Source of the DNA: Alphaproteobacteria bacterium | Lineage (GTDB): Bacteria; Pseudomonadota; Alphaproteobacteria; RF32; CAG-239 | Direction: 5' to 3' | NCBI GenBank assembly: GCA_028706255.1 | Contig: JAQWBS010000009.1 | Span: 1 to 51,726, forward strand | Length of the DNA stretch: 51,726 bases | In this document: positions 24,918-32,500 of the stretch, one piece after another | Layout of the letters: each line of letters starts with the position of its first letter | How positions within the stretch are numbered: the first letter of the stretch is position 1 | Position numbers and translations under genes: made by a program | The notes under the pieces: generated by a model | The model's database searches: none | What the model was told of the DNA's origin: nothing | The model's input: the letters and a program-made list of their open reading frames with translations, nothing else

Positions 24918-26030
24918 CTATATTAGATTATACATTTTCTTAAATTCTTCTAAACGATATAATCTACGCATTTCCTTAATCTCAGAAGAATCCAAGCTTT
25001 TGTGTTTTGAATTTAAAACGAAAGGTGATATATTAGACAAAATATCACAAAACTTACAAACTAATTCATCTGTTTGAGCAAGATTTTGTTGTGATTTTGT
25101 GGAATCTTGAGAAATTATTTTAGCGAAATCTAGCAAATTTCTCATCTTTTCAAATTTGCCATGCCCGCAAATTTCTTCTACAAAATCGACTTGTTGTTCA
25201 AGAGTCATTCCTAAAAACTCAGACAACGAATGCACATAATGAATTGTCATTAACGAAGTTTTTTTATATTTGTTAGGGATTTTTAGTCTTTGGCAAAGAC
25301 TTTTTATTGCTTCTTCATCAACCAAAGAAGAAAGCAAAACCGCAAACTTAACCTCGGCACAAGTTTTCTCAGCCTCTTTAAGCAAGGACAAGCCCTTTTC
25401 TGTCAACTCTGGAAACAAAACTGAGAAAGCTCCACATGCTTTTGTTGTCTCAATAAATTTATAAAAATGGGCAGTGTTCAAAGCTCTCTCAATTTCACGC
25501 CAAACTCTTTCGACAGATAAATTTTGCAACATCTGTTCACCAACCATTTTTTGTGTAAGAGCCATGGTTTCTGGGACAACTGAAAAATTGAGTTGTGCTA
25601 CAAAACGACACATTCTCAAAATACGAAGCGGGTCTTCCACGAAATGAAGACTATTCACATGGCGAAGCACTTTATTTTCAATATCTCTAACGCCTCCATT
25701 GAAGTCAATAAGCTCCTTGCTCTCTTCATCGTATGCCAGTGCATTACAGGTGAAGTCACGCCGTTGCATATCTTCTTCTAAGGTGATATCAGGGGTAAAG
25801 ACAAATTCAAAATCCGTGTGTTTGTTGCCTGTCTTTTTTTCTTTACGAGCTAGAGCATATTCTGCCTTATTATGCGGATTAATAAAAACAGGAAAGTTTT
25901 TGCCAACCTGAACATAGCCTAAAGAAATCATCTCAGCTGGCGTTGAGCCAACAACAACATAATCAACATCTTTGGCCTGAATACCAAGAAGTTTATCTCT
26001 TACTGCTCCACCGACTTGATATATTTTCAT
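24918..26030 (-). CDS. cca: CCA tRNA nucleotidyltransferase
   Basis: Adds or repairs the 3' CCA of tRNAs. The head has VGGAVRDKLLG and the catalytic DVDYVVVG, then RRDFTCNALAY and the neck GGVRDIENKVLRHV and EDPLRILRMCRF. The N-terminal sequence resembles the E. coli enzyme (MKIYxVGGAVRD...VVVGSTPxEM...VGxxFPVF), which is a gammaproteobacterial/betaproteobacterial form. The C-terminus is 370 residues long, versus about 412 in E. coli, and I see no HD phosphohydrolase motif. It follows a lipoprotein gene by 14 bases on the same strand. Confidence 0.93.
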   Translation of the reverse strand: MKIYQVGGAVRDKLLGIQAKDVDYVVVGSTPAEMISLGYVQVGKNFPVFINPHNKAEYALARKEKKTGNKHTDFEFVFTPDITLEEDMQRRDFTCNALAYDEESKELIDFNGGVRDIENKVLRHVNSLHFVEDPLRILRMCRFVAQLNFSVVPETMALTQKMVGEQMLQNLSVERVWREIERALNTAHFYKFIETTKACGAFSVLFPELTEKGLSLLKEAEKTCAEVKFAVLLSSLVDEEAIKSLCQRLKIPNKYKKTSLMTIHYVHSLSEFLGMTLEQQVDFVEEICGHGKFEKMRNLLDFAKIISQDSTKSQQNLAQTDELVCKFCDILSNISPFVLNSKHKSLDSSEIKEMRRLYRLEEFKKMYNLI

Positions 26031-26044
26031 TCATTTTCTTCACA

Positions 26045-26620
26045 CTAAAAACCATAGGCTAACTTATTTGTTTCAAACACAATCCTATCAAAAACGTTTT
26101 GGTGCATCTCATAGACATTATCATATGTAAACGGCATTGCCAAAACGAAGAGTAATTCCCTTACCTCAACTTTATCTTCAAAATAAGTGAAGGTTGCACA
26201 TTTATTCGTTTTCAAGTCTGTAATTCTGACATCATAAACATATTTGTCATTATCCCAAGATGGAATGAGGAATAAGGTTGCGTAAGTTGTATAGTTGCAC
26301 CACTTACATTCCGTGTAGTCATTTCTGATCACAACATCAACGCTATATCTTGGCAGATAAACATTGGTTGAAACTTCTCCGAATGCGCCACTCTTATAAA
26401 AACTACTTTGCAATTGAGACAGAAAATCCATTTTCATAAATGAAGCTTTAGACGCGTCTGAAACCCCTTCATAAGTTGAAAAAACTTGCATATTCAGCAA
26501 AACACTTTGTTGTTTGTTTCCTTTAATGCCATCTTGCAATAAAACCTTAGAATTATCTGAAGTAAAATTGACACAACCGCTTAAAAACAGGCTAACCGCC
26601 AAAAGATAGATTTTTTTCAT
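26045..26620 (-). CDS. Hypothetical lipoprotein (191 aa)
   Basis: A signal peptide with lipobox FLSGC ends at Cys16. The mature part is mixed alpha/beta with one CKWC pair (TECKWCNYTT region) and two later hydrophobic patches. AAGGA lies upstream of the ATG. It is transcribed leftwards, immediately before cca. Upstream on the same strand lie a strong terminator (26713-26750) and the structured element 26746-27121, so its expression may be controlled by that region. No function is recognised. Confidence 0.7.
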   Translation of the reverse strand: MKKIYLLAVSLFLSGCVNFTSDNSKVLLQDGIKGNKQQSVLLNMQVFSTYEGVSDASKASFMKMDFLSQLQSSFYKSGAFGEVSTNVYLPRYSVDVVIRNDYTECKWCNYTTYATLFLIPSWDNDKYVYDVRITDLKTNKCATFTYFEDKVEVRELLFVLAMPFTYDNVYEMHQNVFDRIVFETNKLAYGF

Positions 26621-26712
26621 AGAACCAAGTCCTTTTAAGTTGATTTAATCTTTATGTTATTATTACGTCAAAAAAGCTTAAGTCAACAGAAAACAATGAC
26701 ATATGCCTTTCA

Positions 26713-26750
26713 AAAAAAATATCCCGATTAAGCTAATCGAGATATTTTTT
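26713..26750 (-). terminator. Intrinsic terminator following the structured element
   Basis: AAAAAATATC-CGATTA and TAATCG-GATATTTTTT form a long stem with T runs on both strands. Read leftwards it has eight Ts and comes directly after the inverted repeat at 26746-26760, sharing the A/T run with it. It lies about 95 bases before the lipoprotein gene start, so it could terminate a leftward RNA or act as an attenuator. Confidence 0.75.
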
Positions 26751-27121
26751 AAGGAACTATAATAATTCATATATTCTTCATTATAAGAATGTACATGACA
26801 CATGCTTATAATCTTTTCAAACACCCGATTTTTTCAAAAAAAAAACCACCCAAATATATAGAAGGCGGGCGGATGTTCGAAAACCGTATAAAGCTCGACG
26901 GCTCGGCTTATTTGGCTGAGCCTTATTCACCGACATCCGCCCATAAGGACAGAAATCGGCACCTTATTTAAAGTCGCATGCATAACGACTAGCTTTATTT
27001 AGGGTTTTCGATGCCCTAAGTGGAATTTTACCTCCACTCATTCAAAATGATATATTATTTTATGCTATTTTCAAGCACTTATTTTAATTTTGAATAAATC
27101 TTATGCATAGTTCCTTAAAAA
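26746..27121 (-). ncRNA. 376-base structured element with perfect 15-bp inverted ends
   Basis: This occupies most of the 598-base gap between pbpC and the lipoprotein gene. TTTTTAAGGAACTAT (26746-26760) is exactly complementary to 27107-27121. Inside are: 26780-26787 with 26805-26812; GGGCGGATGT 26867-26876 with 26933-26942 (10 bp), enclosing 26900-26907 with 26915-26922; 26943-26948 with 26962-26967; 26972-26976 with 26986-26990; 26999-27004 with 27014-27019; 27019-27024 with 27033-27038; 27040-27048 with 27087-27095. Strand is uncertain: G-U pairs favour plus, the terminator favours minus. No RNase P, tmRNA or 6S signature is seen. A MITE is the alternative. Confidence 0.55.
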
Positions 27122-27218
27122 GTACCATTTCCCATTTATATCAGAGTGCTAATTTTCTTAACATCTAACAAATAGATTTAGATTTTTATCAGATACAGTG
27201 CTTTTTACTATATAGCCT

Positions 27219-29564
27219 TTAGTCAATAAGCTTAACATTGATTTCAATTTTTGAACTTCGTCCAAAATTATCTGTAGCAATAATTTCAAGTTTGCCAACT
27301 TGCGCTTTCATATCTAGCGTTTCTTCAGCTTTCGTCACGCCAATAAGTTTACTATTCACATACCAATAAACATTTGTGGCATCAGAATCTAAGCCTGCTT
27401 TTAAAATAATTCTCTCTTCATCTAACTGATGTGAACGCACAATATAAGTGCTGCCATTGCTCGGAAATTGAATCAAAGGTGGTCTTCCTTGATTTCTCAC
27501 TTCAATTTCATCACAATTTTCCAAGAACTCTGGTGGTCTTTTAAGATTAATTCCAGCTTGCTCATAAATTTTCAAAATATCAGACGGCCAAAAATCAAAG
27601 CTTTCCATACGAGTTTGAGGTGGACGGTGGCGACAGGCTCTTTTTCCTGTGGCAATGTCTATGGGAATTTGACGGGTGATATTCGACATTTTAATGGTTG
27701 AAACCCCAGGGATAAAATATGACTTAACCGTTTGACGACAATTGCCATTGTCAATATCTCCTGTGTTTTGACAGATATCAATTTTTGTCAGATTAAGCCC
27801 ATAGTTTTTAATGGCTTCCATTTTTTCCTGTTTTGCCAAAGTTCTAACAATTCTAAAAAACAAAGGACTTGCTGCTGTTCTGCCCACAAAATGATTATTC
27901 TGTGTGCCGTCAAAATTGCCAACCCAAACCACTAAAGCATAATCTCCAACGATGCCTGCCGTCCACGCATCTTTATAGCCATAAGAAGTTCCCGTCTTCC
28001 AATAAACAGGATAATCTTTGTTTCTCTTTTGCGCAAAAGGAAGCAAACGTCTGTCTGGTTCAGGGGCTTTTGAAAGCATATCTAAAGTCAAAAATGCAGC
28101 TTCTGGAGAATAAAACTGTTCTGGGTCACAAGGTTCATCATCTTTTATCAATTTGACGTCACAATGTTCTCCTAAATTTGCCAAAGTCATATACATTTTC
28201 GCAATTTCTAAACTTGAAAGTTCAAACGCTCCCAAAGATAGTCCAAGTCCATAATGTTCTGGAGCTTTCAGATGATCAACACCGTTTTTCTTGATGAAAT
28301 TATAAAAAGAATCTTTCTTTAAATTCCCCATGAGTTCAATTGCGGGTAAATTACGGCTCAAATTAAGCGCACTTGTCGCATTAACCAAACCCAAATATGA
28401 CCTGTCAAAATTTTCTGGCGTGTAGAAGCTATAATTTTTCGGAACGTCTTTCAGCATGCTCATTGGGTGGATTATGCCCTCATCCAATGCAAGTGTATAG
28501 ATGAAAGGTTTCAAGGTTGACCCTGGAGAACGATAAGCCCTGATACCATCAACTTGCCCTTGAATCTTCGAATTCCAAAAATTATTCGAACCAACATAAG
28601 CCACAACCTCGTGTGTTTTATGATTAAGCAAAACTGCTGTGGCATTATAGATGCCTTTGCTTTTATTTTGTTCAACATAAGTTTGCAAAACCTCTTCTAA
28701 ACTGCTTTGTAATGAGCTATCCAATGTTGAAAAAATTTCGCCATAATATTGATTTTGAAGATGTCTTACAAAGTGAGGTGCTTTGAACGGAAGCATTTTA
28801 TGAGCATAAAGCGGTAAAGATAAGTTATCTCTCTCAGCATCTCCAAATTTCTTAAACCAAATTTCTTGCAACCGAGCAATAGCTGTTTCAACTTCAGCCA
28901 CACCCTTTTGTTTTGCCAAATTACGTTTGCTTGGATTTTGAGGAATGACCGCCAAAGCCATTGACTGTTGCAGATTCAAATCTTGAACTCTGGCTTGGAA
29001 ATAAATAATACTTGCCGCCCCTGCCCCTTCAATATTTCCGCCATAAGGGGCTAAGTTGAAGTAGGCTTCCAAGATTTCTTCCTTAGAATAAAAAAGCTCA
29101 ATCTGTATGGCTCTTAAAATTTGCAAAAACTTTCCTGAAAGTTTTCGGCTATCGATATGATAAACAATTCTGGCAAGTTGCATGGTGATGGTTGAAGCCC
29201 CTTGCACTCTGCCCCCTCTCACCATATCCACTGCCACACGCCCTAAGCTGAGTGGATTAACGCCAAAGTGAAATGGAAACCAATTATCTTCATAGCTTAT
29301 CAACGCTTGCTTCAACACATCAGGAATTTCTGAAATTGGCACAAACAGGCGATATTTATCATCAAGGCTCAAACCAATTTTTAAGAGTTGATTATGCTTG
29401 TCATAAACGGCCGACGAATAGCTATATTTTTCTAAAAGACGAGGCTTAGGAATAACGACGTATAGCAGTGTTAAAAACACTGCTATACAGAGTCCTATTT
29501 TTGCATACTTATTCTTCAACAGTGAAGGTTGAATTTTTCGTATTTGCTCTAACATCCGTGTCAT
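27219..29564 (-). CDS. pbpC: Penicillin-binding protein 1C
   Basis: Bifunctional peptidoglycan synthase: glycosyltransferase (GT51) then transpeptidase. A short N-terminal cytoplasmic stretch precedes one membrane helix (about residues 20-40 after the chosen start). GT51 motifs are EDNWFPFHFGVNP and GASTITMQLAR; transpeptidase motifs are SPGSTLKPF (SxxK), SRN and KTGTSYGYKDAWTAG. A PBP1C-type C-terminal beta domain (BiPBP_C) ends the protein. The ATG at 29564 has AGAGG 6 bases upstream; the longer frame has only TTG. It overlaps the alpha-2-macroglobulin gene by 56 bases, the same pairing as yfhM-pbpC in E. coli. Confidence 0.93.
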   Translation of the reverse strand: MTRMLEQIRKIQPSLLKNKYAKIGLCIAVFLTLLYVVIPKPRLLEKYSYSSAVYDKHNQLLKIGLSLDDKYRLFVPISEIPDVLKQALISYEDNWFPFHFGVNPLSLGRVAVDMVRGGRVQGASTITMQLARIVYHIDSRKLSGKFLQILRAIQIELFYSKEEILEAYFNLAPYGGNIEGAGAASIIYFQARVQDLNLQQSMALAVIPQNPSKRNLAKQKGVAEVETAIARLQEIWFKKFGDAERDNLSLPLYAHKMLPFKAPHFVRHLQNQYYGEIFSTLDSSLQSSLEEVLQTYVEQNKSKGIYNATAVLLNHKTHEVVAYVGSNNFWNSKIQGQVDGIRAYRSPGSTLKPFIYTLALDEGIIHPMSMLKDVPKNYSFYTPENFDRSYLGLVNATSALNLSRNLPAIELMGNLKKDSFYNFIKKNGVDHLKAPEHYGLGLSLGAFELSSLEIAKMYMTLANLGEHCDVKLIKDDEPCDPEQFYSPEAAFLTLDMLSKAPEPDRRLLPFAQKRNKDYPVYWKTGTSYGYKDAWTAGIVGDYALVVWVGNFDGTQNNHFVGRTAASPLFFRIVRTLAKQEKMEAIKNYGLNLTKIDICQNTGDIDNGNCRQTVKSYFIPGVSTIKMSNITRQIPIDIATGKRACRHRPPQTRMESFDFWPSDILKIYEQAGINLKRPPEFLENCDEIEVRNQGRPPLIQFPSNGSTYIVRSHQLDEERIILKAGLDSDATNVYWYVNSKLIGVTKAEETLDMKAQVGKLEIIATDNFGRSSKIEINVKLID
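29460..29488. repeat. Perfect 13-bp palindrome inside pbpC
   Basis: GTATAGCAGTGTT (29460-29472) and its exact complement (29476-29488) flank a 3-base loop. It lies in the coding sequence for the PBP1C membrane helix, about 76-104 bases after the start codon, so it would form a strong hairpin in the mRNA just past the gene overlap. Confidence 0.7.
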
Positions 29565-32500
29565 ATAATGCCTCTGCATATGTTGCCGGAACAACAAATT
29601 TTCCTTTGGCAATTACTTTCACTTTATAAGTGATTTCTTGCACCTGAGAATTTGCTGATAAATAAATCAAAGCACGATCTTCTCTTTCTTCTTTATAATC
29701 CAGAGAAGCATCTGTTTCAATCGAATTACTGACGACTTCAAAACAACCCGCAATGAGGTCAACAATTGCAACATCATTCACATAGTCTTTATTGCCAGTG
29801 GTTTTGAAACGAATGCGAACAGTGAGTTCATCCCCAACATTTGCTTTGCTTACAGTATTTCCCTTTTCATTCAAGAACTCTTTTGAAAGCTCCAAGAAAT
29901 TGCTTTTAGCTTTTTTCGCACTTTCCTTTTCAAAGCCTTGTTCAGATAAGACATAGAAAAATGCTTGTGGCGATTTAATTGTCAATGTTTTATCCGCTTC
30001 AGAGAAAATTGTTCTAGCAAATGTTTCGTAGCTTGCTGGCTTATCAACAAATTCAATTTTCTTATCAGCTTTTTTATCAAACTTATAACTGCTTAAAGCA
30101 AGCAATGAATTTGCTGAAAGGCTTGTATTGAATCTGGCAGCTTTAAGCGGTTTCAACAATGACTTAACTGCTTTCGCATCAATTTCTGCCAAATCTTCAG
30201 CAAAGAATTTGGACATCACCGTAATATAACGTGCATTATCAAGATCACTGTTCTTATCAAAGTCATAATCGCCAATTAATCCACGAGCTTTCGTGTCGTT
30301 CTTCAACATCTTATATGACGCTGCCATATAAGCGGCACTTAAGCTACCCTTCCATTCTTCTTTAGACTTCGTCAAACGCTTAAGTTTGTCTTTCCATTTT
30401 TCTTGAGAAGCTTCTGCCAATTCTTCATAATATTTTTCAAGATTAATCAGATAGTTTGTTGTCACTTCCCCTTTTTGGGTAAGCAAGAAAATTGCATATG
30501 CCACTTTAGAATCATTCAGCCCACTTGGTGTTTCACCAGCCACAGATTTAGCATATGTCGTGACCTTATTATACATTCCTGTTGGGACATCAAAATTCTT
30601 TTCTTTCGCAAATGTTAAGAAGTCAAACGCATAAAGAGAAGCTTCCTTATCCACTGAAGACCAACCTCCGCTCCATGCAGCAAAGCCTCCACCAGATTTT
30701 TGACGTTCCATTAATTTTGCGAGTGCATCATCATAAAGCCCATAGATGTCAATTCCTTTCACCAAATCTGGATATTTGAAGAAAATGTCCATTGCAGGAT
30801 AAATCTTACTAATGGTTTGCTCTGTGCAAGCATGTGGGAATTTATCTAAGAACGCAATGAGCCCTTCACTCAACACCAAAGGTGAAGTTGAAGCAAATGC
30901 TTCTTGACGACGATATTCATCATACATTGGTGTCACAAAGTTTTTCAATGTTAATTGCTTTGGTTCTTGTCCCATGCTCAAGCTTGTTACATATGGACTT
31001 GCTGGTCTAACGCCAATGTGATATGACATTTCAAAATGTTTGTCACTCTCATTTGCAGCTTCAACCGTATAAACTAAGCTATGACCGCCCAGTTCTGGCA
31101 AAGCACGAATTTTGTAACGAACACTTTTCTCACCATTTTCATCAATTTTGAGTGTTTGTGTTGTTTCACCCAAAACTTCCAACCCATTAGAAGCATTGAG
31201 CGTAACTTTCACTTCATAATTCTTTCCAGAACCTTCAACCAAGTTGGCGATTGAAGTTCCCACTTCAAATTCATCATGAGGTGAAACATTAAATGGTCCA
31301 TTTGGCGTGAGGGCAAAGTCACCACGAACATAAGTGTCTGCCGACACACTGCCCATTGCAGATTCAGAAACCGCAACAGCCATTACCTTAATTTGTCCAT
31401 TGAAAATGCTTGGAACTCTATAAACATATTCCTGATTTTCAGTTGTCACATCAATCACACCGCTCCAAAAAGCAACAACTTCTTCTTGCTTACGAGCAAA
31501 TGGGTTTACCTGTTTTTGAAGTTCTTCAGAGCTATATTCTATGTCTCCACCTGTTGCTTTGTTCAATTGCAACAAACGCATATCAGGCATAATCAAATCC
31601 ATAATTTGAGAACTTTGAACACGCAAGGCTTTTTTCTTGATGAACTCAGACAAAGGATTTGGCAATTGATATTTTGCAACTTGCAAAATTCCCTGATTAA
31701 CCCCATAGACAATGACTTTACCAGATTTTGCTGCTTTATATTTAACAACCAAATCTTCTCCTGGTTTCACTTTTTCAGGCATCTCAAGTTCAATTTTTAT
31801 ATCTCTTTTATCTTTATTAATCTCAAATGCCTCAACAGCATATGCCAAAGGTGGCATAAAGATTTCTCGAGAATTTGAATCTCTCACAAAAGACACATTC
31901 ACATAAGCATTGCCTTCAACAGTGTTCGGCAAACGAATGTCTTCTGTTGTAACTTTGCTTGAAGTCTTAAACCATTTGTAGGCATAAACGCTGTCACGTT
32001 CAATTGTAATCAAGCCATAGCCTTCATATGGAGAAATAATTTTCATCGAAATCATCTCACCATTATTATATTGTTTTTTATTAAGTGTCACTTTCAAAGC
32101 TGCATCACGGTCTAACATGAAGTTTGTGTTTTCTCCGCCAGCAATATCATAAGAAACTTTTGAAACAACTTCGCCTGCTTCATCTTCAAGAAGGAGATAA
32201 AACTGACCAGAAGTTTCGGTGTTAACTTCATATTTATTGCCTGTTGCTGGAATGGAAACTTTGTTTTCAGACAAGGTTTCTTCTTTGGCAATTTGCATAT
32301 ATTTGAACGTGCCATTTTCCATCTCAACCAAGCTTGGCACATATTTAATTTGCACCACTTTCAAGGTGAGATTTTCTTTAGCAATTTTATTAAGAGTGTT
32401 ATCAATTGCAAGGAAGTTGATGTTTCTTTCTGTGTTTTTAGCAATATTTCTTAAGCCACCATCAGCTTTGTAACCCACCAAATATTTTGCTGGAGAAACA

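Noticed and set aside
26867-26942. tRNA- or tmRNA-like fold (7-bp acceptor-like stem with a TTCGAAC-like loop on the minus strand)
   Set aside because: The loop does not sit over a normal T-stem and the D and anticodon arms are absent; the inner 8-bp hairpin does not fit a cloverleaf.
26789-26971. 60-codon plus-strand ORF inside the structured element
   Set aside because: It runs through a poly-A tract and several perfect stems, has no ribosome site and no recognisable protein features. The stems explain the sequence better.
26964-27041. 25-codon minus-strand ORF in the structured element, considered as a tmRNA tag
   Set aside because: It lacks a ribosome site and does not start with an Ala-Asn-Asp type tag or end in ALAA/AVAA. 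No tRNA-like acceptor with CCA was found.
29512-29612. Longer PBP1C start at 29612
   Set aside because: It begins with TTG without a ribosome site; the ATG at 29564 has AGAGG at good spacing.
30403-31878. Plus-strand ORFs of up to 161 codons opposite the alpha-2-macroglobulin gene
   Set aside because: They are shadows of a very long, clearly homologous reading frame and have no recognisable domains.
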